From contig OZ007569.1 of assembly GCA_963931925.1 (NCBI GenBank), positions 12,973,663 through 13,037,662 of the forward strand: 64,000 nucleotides of DNA. The letters run 5' to 3'. The position numbers and the translations under genes were made by a program. The DNA is from Onchidella celtica (Eukaryota > Mollusca > Gastropoda > Systellommatophora > Onchidiidae). Each line of letters starts with the position of its first letter. Positions within the stretch are counted from its first letter, which is position 1. This document shows positions 1 to 12,439 of this stretch, in pieces. The notes beneath the pieces were generated by a model that was not told the DNA's origin, ran no database searches, and saw only the letters and a program-made list of their open reading frames with translations.

Positions 1-1862
1 ACTAGTCATTGTACCCATACCCCATTCATATATGCACTTGGTCATACACCATTTTTATTTACTCTTCGCCCTTCCTTTATTGATCTTTTCATGTGCACAT
101 GTATGTGACAAAGCCAAGAGTGTGCCAATACATGTGGTACATGTACTATAACTCCAGTTTCAAAACATAAGACGATGGTGAAATTGACATTATGATGCAC
201 AATATAAACTCTACATGTAAGGGCAGAATGGACATGCCATTGGGATCTAAATGTTTCAGTCTGTTTACAAAGGTAATCTCAGCTGAAATGAATTATATTA
301 AAACTTACTGTATAAAGTCAAAGAGCGCATGTACATCTATTTTGTCCTGCCTCAAAACAGTGACTAGGTGGCTGGAAACCTCCATTTATGACTTTTGACC
401 AGCTTTGAGTTACAGAATTTTCTGTTTTCTATCCTTATTATAAAATTAAAATGGTACAGGTTATCGTTAAGCCTACCTAACATTTTAACAACAGTGTGTC
501 TTCTCTCTTTTTTTTTTTTTTTTTCAACAATTTCCTCAAAGCATATAATTTATAAAGTTTTGCATACATGTATTTGATCTCTTATCTGCACTTACAATGC
601 AATGAAGAAATTTGTTCTGGAATATTCTCGAACAGAAAGATCTGCCCTCTTGAAGTATGCAAATACCATAGCCAAAAGATACTGGAAAGGAAAATTTAAT
701 GTGAATTGAACATGATATCAAAAGAGAAACACTATGCACAGATTTTTTTATTCCCCTTGACCTTCTGCATCTTCCGGGGGACTGACAAACCTCTTTCAAA
801 GTACCTGTACCAAATTAATCTGTATTTAAACTCTCAATCTCAATGCAGTTACTCTCTTTTAGTGATACTTCGGCATCTTCTTTCAAAATATGACATCTTC
901 CCAGAGACATGAGTGATAATTTCAGTACTCCATGCAGAATTTCAAATTCACCCAACACATAAAAGAAATTTATAAAATTAAAATATTAACAACTTAAAGC
1001 TCAGATAAATTTTTTTCTCTTATCTGCCACCAAGAAATGAGCATTCACTCAAATAGTGAAGATCAGTACACACATGGTTAATTCCCATTCAGGCATTATA
1101 CTAAAATTTAGTAAAATTAAATCTTTTGCATAGAAATTGGATGGTGTTTATCATCCGTCTGGCTAGGAAAACCCTTTCACTTCCACTGGAAATGAAGGCT
1201 AATTTAATACACTTACATAACTTCCAGTCATGAAATCTGTGCATGTAAATAAATCTGCCAGAGTGGGAAAAGATGGAAACAGGAAGATGCAGTGAAGTTG
1301 ACCGCCTAAGTAAAAACTCAAATTCCTAGATTATAATTTAATGCGCACATCATAGCTATGGCATTGGCAGATGAGGTCACCATTCAAATTGTTTCAGCCA
1401 GATGAAATTCAAAATACTCTATCCACTTCTCACACATTTGTCCTCCTGTAGCCTCTGGTCACATTAAAATCAAGCAGACCCACCATCTACATATATGAAC
1501 TTTGTTATCTAACTTGAAAAAGAACAAAATCGTTAATTACAAACCTTGTCAGCTATCCTCTTGCAACTGTCAGACATGAGAAACTGTTGAATTACAATAT
1601 CATCTGGAAACAGATTCAAGGTTCTTACTTGCCTCACATTTTGCAACTGACTGCATACACAGTATCAAAACTATCATATTACACATATTTATAGTTTTAT
1701 TTCATGTTCCAGAGTATGATGAAGGGGGTATGGGGATGTCTCTACTCAATGAAACAATATAATTGAGCTATCATTTTTATATCAATGTACAGGGTTTGAC
1801 TATGAATTTCAATATTTCACATAATTATAATATGGCTATGGATGTGTGTGGGAATTCCGGAA
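1..1862. other. No supported gene
   Basis: AT-rich sequence with only short chance open frames. I see no splice-framed coding stretch, transposon terminus or RNA gene. Confidence 0.5.
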
Positions 1863-2384
1863 TTAAGACTTTAACCAAAAATGGATACTGACAACAAACA
1901 AAAAATGCTCCTGTTGGGAATTCTGTTGTGTGCTGCATAAATGCGATAGTACATACGTATAAATTATTGCATCACCTGTGAGTTCAAAAAATTCGTTCAT
2001 TTCTCTGGTCTTGACAATGAAACGAGCACTGTCCATAGATCTGGTCTTTTTAGGTAATCTGTCTGTAATGTTGGCTGAGAACAGAAAATGCTCCCTTGGC
2101 ACCTGCACAATTTGAGCAGAGATAATTCCTGATGGATGTTTCATCCATGTTGATGCTGATGATCTGAATGGTTGAAATCGGTTTTCCTTCTTTCCTTTGG
2201 TGCTCTTTGCAAAACTTTTTGTTGAACAGCAACTTGCAGGGTCTCCACAAAAATCCCTTTCTGGTACATGCCCATGTGGGTGTGCAACATTCTTATGGTA
2301 ATATATATTTCCTCTCAATGGATGTGATATCTTTTCAGTAAATTTATCCTTTAATCCAAAGTATGAAAGAGATACCATTGCCAA
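1863..2384 (-). pseudogene. Possible transposase remnant (DDE-like fragment)
   Basis: Two overlapping minus-strand frames look like pieces of one decayed protein. One frame (2050-2250) contains INMDETSIRNYLCSNCAG, where an aspartate-glutamate pair follows hydrophobic residues as in some DDE transposase cores. The other frame (1863-2384) seems to continue it downstream (LPKKTRSMDSARFIVKT), implying a frameshift near position 2090. No terminal repeats or target duplication were found. The motif is short and I cannot name a family, so this is a weak call; an unrelated chance frame remains possible. Confidence 0.25.
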
Positions 2385-2629
2385 TGGGTGTTGCTGAACA
2401 CTTTAGTGACTTCTACCTCACAAATGCTTGTAATGTACACTCAGTTCACACTGATTCCGCTTTAAACCCTACAGGAAAGAAATCATGACATGAGTAAATG
2501 ACAGTTAGACTAGATCTATATAAATCTAGAATCTAGCAAACATCAGTTTGAACATGATTTCTGAAATTAAAAGAAAAATTTCCGGGTACACATGGACCAT
2601 CACTCGCCATGCATTCGAAGATAGGTCTT

Positions 2630-2890
2630 GGTCTACTCTGGATTTTTCGAATTACGGATCTAGATCTAGATTTAGACGAGATCTGGTATAGATCTAGGCC
2701 TAGCCTATCCGAGTAGATCTAGACCTAGAATCTAGATCCTCCTGATCAGTTCGGTGGCGACAATGCATGATGATTGTGTGTATATCTAGACTAGGGAATC
2801 TAGACAGATCTAAATCTAGACTCTTAGCTAGATCTCTAGAGTCTAGATCTATATCTAGATATCTAGATCTAGAGATCTAGTCTAGAGACA
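2630..2890. repeat. AGATCT/CTAGAT simple repeat
   Basis: Dense, imperfect tandem and palindromic copies of TCTAGATC/AGATCTAG. The same motif recurs near 27680-27880, 28443-28490, 32588 and 38885-38945, so it is a dispersed simple repeat of this genome. Confidence 0.8.
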
Positions 2891-4103
2891 GCTACATGTG
2901 GTTCATTTCTTCCAAGTACACCGTCCAATGTTGAAAGTAGGCACTGGCAATATTAACACTAGGCTAGGCTAGTCTCTATGTCTGCAAACGCTTCCGATAA
3001 TACTTCATTTCCACAACGAGTAAAACATGGTACCTGTTTAAATCTGCCTTACCAATACCAGAATCCTACCCCTTACCTTTGAATATTGCCAGCCGAGAAC
3101 GCTTTGTTGGCCACTGGCCAGTGTTCATCGCAAACGCAGCCAAAACAAATTAGGCTAGCGTAACTTGCTCACGCACCATTAAAATCCAAATTCAACCGAG
3201 CAAGCTTTACCCCCGTTGGTATTACTATTGTTGTTATTGTTTTTATTACTAGCTAAGGTGCCCTGCACTGCTCGGGATAAATCTGTTTATTAAAAGTATT
3301 ATTGTCAGTTCTGGTAATCATAATAGATCTCGGAACTTCAACATTCTTTAAGTTTGTTTGTTGTTGTTGTTCAGATGCAATCTTATTACATGCATTCCCC
3401 CTAGGCATCCAGTCAGCAACCCATTATATTTTTGGTTATCGATTCATAGAAGAATGTCATGTTTTCCCTAAATGTTAATCTTCTCTCGGAAGTATCAACA
3501 TTGCAGATTTATTTGTAGGTTAATTATTCAACACAAGAATCATCGCCGATCGAGGTTTTTGTACAGTAGTTTCGGTGAGAAGAACAGTTTGATGGTCGCG
3601 TGAATTGAAATACACTTATACGCCTCCAGGCCACTGCTCATGCGTTCATGAAGCACATTTACAAAAAGTTACATCTTTATCTCGACCATGTTACTTCTGT
3701 TGAAGTTAACTTCTTCATTCATTGCTACTGCCAAACTCTCTTCACCAATAGTGGCGTGCAGAGGTTTAGTGATGCCCCATCATGCCCGGGGCCAATTCCT
3801 TGATTTTATACCCCAAGACCCAAGTAGGCTATTGGGTCTAGAAACTCTTTGATTGGGTGCTCCCTGAAATGGATCCCCCGGATCGTCGCTTCATCTATCC
3901 CCCCCCCCCCTTTCTTCACGCCACTGTTCACGAACAGTTCCTAACATTGAAACTTTGAAAGGACAACAAAGGATTGGTTTTTTTTTTTTTTTCATTCTGA
4001 GAGTCACAGATTCACTTGAAATAGTGAATTATTACTGAACAACTCTTTTAGAAAGGCCAACCCTATGTAAATAAAAGGCTAGATATATTTGCGCCAATAC
4101 TGC
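2891..4103. other. No supported gene
   Basis: Non-coding sequence with homopolymer runs (C tract near 3900, T tract near 3980). No coding or transposon signature recognised. Confidence 0.45.
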
Positions 4104-4264
4104 CTAAATAGCACAAAACCCTGGTTCCGGGTTATTTGGGCCGATAGTGCAAGTTTGCAGTTTGCACTGTTCTGGCAAGTTTTTTTGAAAACGCAGAATT
4201 TGTGTCCGTACAGTATTGCCTAAAGGTAGCGTCAATTGCCTCCGCAGTTTCTGGTAGCCGGTAG

Positions 4265-4395
4265 CGTCAATTACCACCGCATTTTGCGGTGGCCATTGAC
4301 GAAACGCCGATCGCCAATGGCTACACCAGCCCTTTTCGCTTGATAAGTTAATCTGACTAACGCCCATTGATACAAACTGTCTAGACCCTCACGCC
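4265..4395 (+). repeat. Dispersed repeat copy, ends GTCTAGACCCTCACG
   Basis: The stretch reading CGCCAATGGCTACACCAG, then ATCTGACTAACGCCCA, then ATACAAACTGTCTAGACC recurs inverted at 28965-29052 and, shorter and interrupted, at 28180-28255. It is a dispersed repeat of unknown type, possibly the edge of the PIF/Harbinger element whose transposase fragment follows. Confidence 0.55.
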
Positions 4396-4711
4396 CCCGG
4401 GTCCACCATTCTGACTATTCCATTGCACACTTGAAACGACAATGGACACAGTGCGTATTCCGCGGTTGCAATTGACACTCCCTTACCGCGCCTCACCTCG
4501 GGGTTATTTTTTAACCCACACGCAACAGCCACACCTGGGGGGATTTTTTTCGCGGCAAATTAAAATCACTGCCTGTCTTTAGCTAGTCGCCGAGTCGACA
4601 CTGAATCTGGAGGCTCATTCATGAACTCAGTGCCGACAGACAAACGAAAGGTTGTCTGTGGACTAATTGTCTATTCTCTGCTAATGAAAAGAAAAAATGT
4701 AGGGCGGAAAA

Positions 4712-5030
4712 ATGGGACTTTCTGGTCCAAACAATGGCTTCTACACCTTCACCCACACTAACCTTCTCAATAAGTTGTGGTTGTATCCTGGTGACTTTCA
4801 CAACTACTTGCGTATGGATGAAGGAACCTACATGGGACTGTTGAACCTTTTAACTCATTTAATAGAAAAGCAGGACACTGTGATGAGATCGGCCATTTCC
4901 TCTCATGAACGGTAAAATTGACAGTCACTTTGAGGTTCCTTGCGACGGGGAGGCCATACGTAGGATTTCTCCCTCTTTATCTTGTTGGAGGAATCCTTGC
5001 TTTTCACTCTCCACAGGCAGTCATTACATG
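4712..5030 (+). pseudogene. PIF/Harbinger transposase fragment, truncated by LTR insertion
   Basis: The frame from 4712 reads HTNLLNKLWLYPGDFHNYL, then RMDEGTY, then LIEKQDTVMRSAISSHER. This matches the N-terminal region of animal PIF/Harbinger transposases (DPxDFxNYLRMDE, LIEKxDTxMRxAIxPHER). A stop follows, but a shifted frame from about 4913 continues with LTVTLRFLATGRPY, which is the next conserved block, so one small frameshift separates the pieces. Coding sequence runs to 5030, where a solo LTR with a CATG target duplication begins. The catalytic DDE region is absent, so this is a dead fragment. The family assignment rests on motif recognition. Confidence 0.75.
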
Positions 5031-7563
5031 TGTTGGATGAACTACGAGTGGCTAATGTGGTTACTGCGTGGGTTCAATAGTAACTCCCTTAAGGATACAC
5101 AGGATTAACAAACACAGGGTTCTGCTGGCAATCTTATTTATTCAAAAGCCTAACAAAGGTATCGCTACCAAAAAGGCATAGGAAAAACCCTACCAAGAAA
5201 AAGAAGCCCAACCAGCCATAAGCTGGAACAAGAGAAAAAGACAAAAATATGATTAGGATATAATGACAACATTAATCAGGCAATCAATGGTGGACATACA
5301 TAGTAATAGTATTAAGTATTAAATCAAACAACAACAACATAATATAGAATTTAAGCAATAACCAACTGGATATGTATGCATGGAATAAAATAGCGCTAAG
5401 GTTAATGAATAACAACTACAAGTGGCTATATCATACACACAAGGAGTTTCCTAGTGCACTGGCAACATAAACTAATGTACTAATCAAAGTATGAAGGACA
5501 TAACAAATGAAGGGGCAAGAACACAATAGTTTCGCTCCACTGAGCCGGTGTACAGCACATCCAGAGTGGCCATTCCATTTAATAACGCAGTGGCCAACAT
5601 GGCCCACTGACCGTCCATAACACAGACGCTGCATCCCAATGCAGGCCATCCTCATAGGCCCACTCCCATTATTAGTACTAACCCGCCCCAGGGCTATTGT
5701 ATTGGTTACTTCCCTTCCCAATCGATACTGAAGGGTCATGCCCTTTGACCTTAGCCGCGGAGCTATGCCGCCAGGCTAACATGCGTATGACACACCACTA
5801 GATCTAGATACATAAAGTAGTGTGTACATTCGAAACTATGTCCTTCACACGACCTACGAACCCAATGAAACACAGCACGTCTGTAATATCTATAATTTAT
5901 AATAGGTAGATCTATAGGCGGGACTCATTGCAACATGTGCAAACTCACTGAAACATTGTTCATCCACCGCCGCACATAGAACAATCCTGGGGCTCACACA
6001 TGTGAGGCCCAACTAATATTATACATCTCCAATAGGCCTACATGTAATTAATTACACATCTTAAACATTAAACACACAATCACAATCACACTGCTCTCTA
6101 TAGCATAGTGGTACTGGCAAGGTACACAAATACCCGTAATACAATAAAGTGTATAGTGCCGCTCGCTATAACATAAGCCATCCACATCAACATGTCAGGA
6201 AATCCTCACTGCCTACCACAACAAGGCAATGCTACACATACACTATATATATGCACACAAGCAAATCGTGATAGCTTGGTTAGCGAGCCATCATTATCAT
6301 CTAGCGCCGCAAACGTTAACTTTGACAATAAAGTCACAATATCAAGACACTGCACTGCACCGCGCATCTTACACGTCTAATGACAATGGCAATTACCGTT
6401 GAGCCGGACTCATAATAGTCTCTGTAGACCATCATTCTCTACGCGGCATCCAAGAAAGGGGGGCTGGGGGGTGGGTGCGCAAATTAAAGTCACTTCTAAT
6501 ATAATAGTCTCCAACTTACCCAAAGTTTCTCCGGGTCCTGTGCTACCGCTTCATGCCTTATGGGGCGGGGTGGCGATGGCAAGCGTCGGCAAGCCTCTGA
6601 GCTTCTACGGGCCCGGGTTGCTGGTCTGGGTTCACTGTGCTGTCGGCTCTTGTCTCTGCGTATTTGATGGAGTGTGCTGACCACTCGAACTCGCATCTTA
6701 TTTATGAGCCAGCGCGGACGTCCGAGAGAGCTATTACGTAGTCCAGTTTTGGACAAGTGAAAGGCTCGGACATTGAGTCTAGCCGAACAACATAACCGGT
6801 TAGGGTCCTAACACAATCGAATTTACAGTACGGTTAAAAGGGTGCACACAAAAGTCAGTTAGGTATCCCAGTAAACTGCAGAAATTACTCTATGGTCCCC
6901 TACAGCTATAATTGAATAAATTTGACCCAGGTTGGAATTATCGGGGATAACATGCGTCTAACTCATAGTTTGCTTTAAATCCGAGACCCTCTTATTAATT
7001 ATTTCAATAGGATATGTGCATCAAAGTACAACAAAATTGGTACCATTATAAAGTAGAAACTTGCTGCTAAAATTCTAACTGACTACTTATACCAGAAACC
7101 CGGTAATAGTTTTAATATAAATTTTCAAAGTGTCAGGACTAACAACATTCGACAATTTTGTGCGGGATACTTTCGTCCATTAATACGACGTATTTCCATT
7201 GATAACCAACGTTATCATGAGTACCTATTTTGTACCGATAGGGTATTGTCTACTCTCAAAAATGAATTCGGGTTCCCGTCTTTCTGTCGGTGGATAACAA
7301 CGAAGGAGCGAGTTGTAAGAAACTTAAAGCCATGATATAAGAGTTGGAAGCCCGGTGGTCAACATTTCCAACTGACCAATCAAAATGCGCGCTTTTCACC
7401 GTGATGTGAATAACAGGTCCCGCGCTAGTATTACAAGGGAAATAATCCAATTAATGGTACTCGGCCAAGTGTCCATAAACTACTATGAGTGGCCGTCCCT
7501 CACTCACGCACCAGAGTTACCATGAAAGCACATTAAAAATAGAAAGTCGTTCATCCTCTCACA
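5031..7563 (-). mobile_element. Solo LTR, long form, of the tRNA-Leu-primed LTR family
   Basis: Starts TGTTGGATGAACTACG and ends CCTCTCACA on the + strand, and is flanked by CATG on both sides (5027-5030 and 7564-7567), a 4-bp target duplication. Both ends match the LTRs at 7955-9169 and 10217-11443 and, inverted, 14598-15853. This copy is about 1.3 kb longer: roughly 5217-6600 has no counterpart in the others, which carry about 100 bp of different GC-rich sequence there. Orientation follows from the family, whose AATAAA lies near the 3' end on the minus strand. No internal region accompanies it, so it is a solo LTR. Confidence 0.85.
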
Positions 7564-7954
7564 CATGTATAATTATAGTTCAATAAATTGCAATGTCCTT
7601 TCTTTTGACTACGAAGCCATTTTCACACAATTTCTAGACAATGTAAAATCAACTGACTCTTCTCTAGGTTAGCAAAATGACATACAACCATAAAGATATT
7701 ATTACACTAGAGTGCGCACGATGTCACACGACGTGGAACTATTAGAGTCTCGTGGCGGCCATTTTGACTTGGGGTAGCGATTTCGGAAGTCAGAGGGTTA
7801 TTTTTTCTGTATGCAAGATGGTTCAGAATTCCATAAATCATTTCTATCCTTCTGTCCTTCCCATCTAAGGCTGAGCAAGCCCAGTTTACGATAACAACGT
7901 CTTTCAATCTCTCCCACGCACGCCATCTGTGATTTGTACATCCATTTGTCTTAA

Positions 7955-9169
7955 TGTTGGATGAACTACGAGTGGCTAATGTGGTTACTGCGTGGGTTCA
8001 ATAGTAACTCCCTTAAGGATACACAGGATTAACAAACACAGGGTTCTGCTGGCAATCTTATTTATTCAAAAAGCCTAACAAAGGTATCACTACCAAAAAG
8101 GCATAGGAAAAAACTCTACCAAGAAAAAGAAAAAGAAACCCAGAAAAAGAAGCCCAACCAGCCATAAGCCAAAATCTTTCTGCTACTGGCGCAACTGGAC
8201 TAGGCCATGTTTTGGGCGAGGCGCGCCACGGCAGGCCGCCGCCGGTCTAGGTTCACTGTGCTGTCGGCTCTTGTCTCTGCGTCTTTGATGGAGTGTGTAG
8301 ACCACTCGAACCGCATCTTATTTATGAGCCCGCGCGGACGTCCGAGAGAGCTATTACGTAGCCCGTGTTGCACAAGTGAAAGGCTCGGACATGGAGTCCA
8401 GCCCGACAACATAACCGGTTAGGGTCCTAACACAATCGAATTTACAGTACGGTTAAAAGGGTGCACACAAAAGTCAATTAGGTATCCCGGTAAACTGCAG
8501 AAATTATTGAATAAATAATTGAATAAATTTGACCCAGGTTGGATTTATCGGGGATAACATGCGTCTAACTCGTGGTTTACTTTAAATCCGAGATCCTCTT
8601 ATTAATTATTTCAATAGGACCTGTGCATCAAAGCACAACGAAATTGGTACCATTATAAAGTAGAAACTTGCTGCTACAATTCTAACTGACTACTTATACC
8701 AGAAACCCGGTAATAGTTTTAATATAAATTTTCAAAGTGTCAGGACTAACAACATTCGACAATTTTGTGCGGGATACTTTCGTCCATTAATACGACGTAT
8801 CTCCATTGATAACAAACGTTATCATGAGTACCTATTTTGTACCGATAGGGTATGGTCTACTCTCAACAATGAATTCGGGTTCCCGTCTTCCTGTCGGTGG
8901 ATAACAACGAAGGAGCGAGTTGTAAGAACTTAAAGCCGTGATATAAGAGTTGGAAGCCCGGTGGTCAACATTTCCAACTGACCAATCAAAATGCGCGCTT
9001 TTCACCGTGATGTGAATAACGGGTCCCGCGCTAGTATTACAAGGGAAATAATCCAATTAATGGTACTCGGCCAAGTGTCCCTAAACTACTATGAGTGGCC
9101 GTCCCTCACTCACGCACTAGAGTTACCATGAAAGCACATTAAAAATAAAAAGTCGTTCATCCTCTCACA
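7955..9169 (-). repeat. 3' LTR of the non-autonomous element
   Basis: 1215 bp, TGTTGG to CTCACA on the + strand. It differs from its partner at only a few positions (for example GTGTAGACC versus GTGTTGACC) plus one short rearranged stretch near 8500-8520, where a 24-bp segment seen in the partner is replaced. Confidence 0.88.
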
Positions 9170-9182
9170 TTCTCCCCTGCTA
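9170..9182 (-). promoter_or_regulatory. Polypurine tract
   Basis: The minus strand reads AGCAGGGGAGAA directly before the 3' LTR, the expected place and composition for the plus-strand primer. Confidence 0.65.
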
Positions 9183-9767
9183 AGTCACGTAGTCCCTTAC
9201 GTGACACATACATCAATTCAAAGGTTTACAAAAGACCACTGAAGGTATAATCAAACTCTAAGGGGCTATGATACCATCACTTAGAGTAGAACAATTGCAA
9301 ATTACACACAGTGAACCGAAGTACAACAATGGTCCATCCTCTTTATAACTACTAACAGGTGGCGTGAACCGGCTAAGTTACTACTGGCATCCTGAAGATG
9401 TACACAACAGTCTCAGCTCTGGCTGTAGTAAGTTACATCATATGGACAAAACAACAGGTCCCAGACCTGCAACGGTGGTCCCAGACCACTATCAGGGTTA
9501 ACGTAGGATCGAACAGTACAAAAAAATACAATATGCTATAAGGGCACTAGGGCAATGAAAAAGGTAAGGTCAACATAGGCATTAAAAGTCATTGTAACTA
9601 AGCTGTGGAGAAAGCCAACATGGGCATACTCTCTAACTTAAAATCTTGAGGCGGAGCTCCCTTGGATTCGGTGGTCTATCATCTGGCCTGATGGAAACTC
9701 GGGGGGGTCTTGATGGGTGCGCTCCCCTGCTCTTTCTGCACTCACAGTCAATGTCTAATGTTAATCA

Positions 9768-10199
9768 CTAATAAGAGTCAGAGGTCCAATCTCTGGGGTG
9801 TCTGTGTGGGCGGCTGGACCGTCGCACAGGAGGTAGGCGCTGGGAAGTTGTCATCCCAGGTTGAGGGTCCGGTCGGGCTGCAGGTGGCTGGCAAGGGTGG
9901 TGGGCTGGGAGTACCAGACACTGGTCGACGCAGGCTGTGGGGGCGGATGTTGCGGATACGTGTAGATTGCGGGATGAAATACCCGCAACGGGTCCCTGTT
10001 GACTGCAGTGAGATGGGTGGTGTACACAGGACTGGGATACAGGTCCTGAATCTTGAGTTGATGTTGGAGGGCGTTGGTCTTCGTGGCTCCCTGGTTCCTG
10101 TGGGGTAGGGCAGGGGTTGGCTGGCTGGCCGGGCCTCAAACTAAAAATTTCCATGGCTGGGTTTTCTACACTACAAACTAACCCTTCTGTGTATCCCAC
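9768..10199 (-). pseudogene. Residual pol 3' end fused to the leader in the non-autonomous element
   Basis: An open minus-strand frame covers about 40% of the internal region, from just inside the primer-binding site. It is rich in Pro, Ser and Gln and contains no gag, zinc-knuckle, protease or polymerase motif. Its last residues, RLPPVRRSSRPHRHPRDW followed by a short end and stop, resemble the basic PxRRSxRxRxxPxxW tails that close many Ty3/gypsy integrases. I infer that an internal deletion removed gag and nearly all of pol, joining the leader to the integrase tail. The first ATG in frame lies about 45 nt in; no function is claimed for a product. Confidence 0.45.
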
Positions 10200-10211
10200 T
10201 TCTTGACACCA
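10194..10211 (-). promoter_or_regulatory. Primer-binding site, probably tRNA-Leu
   Basis: The minus strand reads TGGTGTCAAGAAGTGGGA, matching the complement of a tRNA-Leu 3' end (TGGTGTCAGAAGTGGGA is the usual form) with one extra A. It lies 5 nt inside the 5' LTR. Confidence 0.75.
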
Positions 10212-10216
10212 GAAAA

Positions 10217-11443
10217 TGTTGGGTGAACTACGAGTGGCTAATGTGGTTACTGCGTGGGTTCAATAGTAACTCCCTTAAGGATACACAGGATTAACAAACA
10301 CAGGGTTCTGCTGGCAATCTTATTTATTCAAAAAGCCTAACAAAGGTATCACTACCAAAAAGGCATAGGAAAAAACTCTACCAAGAAAAAGAAAAAGAAA
10401 CCCAGAAAAAGAAGCCCAACCAGCCATAAGCCAAAATCTTTCTGCTACTGGCGCAACTGGACTAGGCCATGTTTTGGGCGAGGCGCGCCACGGCAGGCCG
10501 CCGCCGGTCTAGGTTCACTGTGCTGTCGGCTCTTGTCTCTGCGTCTTTGATGGAGTGTGTTGACCACTCGAACCGCATCTTATTTATGAGCCCGCGCGGA
10601 CGTCCGAGAGAGCTATTACGTAGCCCGTGTTGCACAAGTGAAAGGCTCGGACATGGAGTCCAGCCCGACAACATAACCGGTTAGGGTCCTAACACAATCG
10701 AATTTACAGTACGGTTAAAAGGGTGCACACAAAAGTCAATTAGGTATCCCGGTAAACTGCAGAAATTACTCTAACGTCCCCTCCAGCAATAATTGAATAA
10801 ATTTGACCCAGGTTGGATTTATCGGGGATAACATGCGTCTAACTCGTGGTTTACTTTAAATCCGAGATCCTCTTATTAATTATTTCAATAGGACCTGTGC
10901 ATCAAAGCACAACGAAATTGGTACCATTATAAAGTAGAAACTTGCTGCTACAATTCTAACTGACTACTTATACCAGAAACCCGGTAATAGTTTTAATATA
11001 AATTTTCAAAGTGTCAGGACTAACAACATTCGACAATTTTGTGCGGGATACTTTCGTCCATTAATACGACGTATCTCCATTGATAACAAACGTTATCATG
11101 AGTACCTATTTTGTACCGATAGGGTATGGTCTACTCTCAACAATGAATTCGGGTTCCCGTCTTCCTGTCGGTGGATAACAACGAAGGAGCGAGTTGTAAG
11201 AACTTAAAGCCGTGATATAAGAGTTGGAAGCCTGGTGGTCAACATTTCCAACTGACCAATCAAAATGCGCGCTTTTCACCGTGATGTGAATAACGGGTCC
11301 CGCGCTAGTATTACAAGGGAAATAATCCAATTAATGGTACTCGGCCAAGTGTCCCTAAACTACTATGAGTGGCCGTCCCTCACTCACGCACTAGAGTTAC
11401 CATGAAAGCACATTAAAAATAAAAAGTCGTTCATCCTCTCACA
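10217..11443 (-). repeat. 5' LTR of the non-autonomous element
   Basis: 1227 bp, TGTTGGGTGAAC to CTCACA on the + strand; nearly identical to 7955-9169. Confidence 0.88.
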
Positions 11444-12172
11444 TTAATTATAATTACACACTTGCGAAGAAACACAGGAAAGACTCGGGGCGGGGTGGGG
11501 GTGGGGAGGGAGAGGAAAGGCAGAAGAGAATCAAAGACCTGGGTCTTTTATGAACAAGTGCCGAAGCGGCCCCGAGTTGACTGCACAGTGATGGCTCAGT
11601 TTCAAGGAGAGAGATAGGACGCTAAATGCTCTGGGCATCGTTCTGCATCATGCTCCTCCCACTCCCATCACCCTTGTGTTTTGGATTGTCTCAGTTAAAA
11701 CAGACAGCCATGATGGGACTGGGTGGCAAGGTGATCTCCATAGGCCTAATTCCTCTTTGATATGAATAAAACGTACGTCCAAACAACTTGATCATTTAGT
11801 GCATTAGATTGACAATAGGGAAGGGCTAAAGATCAAAACCTATTGTAATATATTTATCAATATGAGTATATCGTGGGGCATTGCCATATTGTTCTTTGCG
11901 ACACTGTGCTGATTTTTTAGCCTTTTTGTCATGAAAGTGGTTCTCTCACTCCTTATTTCATTATAAGTGTCATTCCAATCTTTAAGTTTCGATTTTGAAA
12001 GGTCTGGAACAAACCCCAGATGTTACACAACTCTTCGAATTTTCAATCCTCATTTTCCTGAAAAGGCAAAGATGCGCATAATACAACAATATGGAAAATG
12101 CCAGTCGATATTATTTATCAAACAATAAGAATTTTTTATTGTGACTTATTTTTTTAATTTATTTTTTTTTGC

Positions 12173-12439
12173 TTTCCGTGGAAGGAATCTGAGAGATTGG
12201 CTAAATGGATTGCCAGAATAAGTAGACAAACTGAGAATGGGAAGCCTTGGTATCCAACCAAGAATGACTAAGTGTTTAGTGCTCACTTCCTAAGCTCTGA
12301 CAATTACGCAGGGCTCGATAAACAGACACTAAGACCAAAGGCAATTCCATCTGTTTTCGAAAATTATCCTCCCCTCAAGCAGAAACTGCCAACTCCAAGA
12401 AGACCATCTTCCAAAAAGAGGAAAAATCCTGAGAGCTGA
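12173..12439 (+). pseudogene. Decayed THAP domain, C-terminal half
   Basis: The frame starting FPWKESERLAKWIARISR shows the THAP pattern: an FP motif, an invariant Trp, a W-x-P motif (PWYPTKND), then SAHF and LRPKAIPSVF, equivalent to the family's CSxHF and LKPxAVPxxF. A TAA at 12269 breaks the frame, and the zinc-binding Cys expected before SAHF is Phe, so the zinc site is lost. A Lys/Arg-rich tail (RRPSSKKRKNPES) ends at a stop. THAP domains are the DNA-binding module of P-element transposases, which fits the surrounding P-like termini. Confidence 0.7.

Larger units (their letters stand above)
7955..11443 (-). mobile_element. Complete non-autonomous LTR retrotransposon (TSD TTAA)
   Basis: Two near-identical LTRs of about 1.2 kb (7955-9169 and 10217-11443) flank an internal region of 1047 bp. 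TTAA at 7951-7954 and 11444-11447 is the 4-bp target duplication. Read on the minus strand, the primer-binding site lies 5 nt inside the upstream LTR and a purine tract abuts the downstream LTR, which fixes the orientation. The internal region has no gag, protease, RT or RNase H, so mobilisation would need proteins from a full-length relative. The inverted P-like copy at 17860-18537 reads through the insertion point without the element, giving an independent empty site. Confidence 0.9.

Noticed and set aside
2630..2890. CRISPR-like repeat array
   Set aside because: The AGATCT copies are irregular, without constant repeat length or unique spacers, and recur as simple sequence elsewhere.
9710..10108. 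132-codon plus-strand Gly-rich frame
   Set aside because: It lies antisense to the leader/pol-tail frame of the non-autonomous LTR element and looks like its GC-rich shadow.
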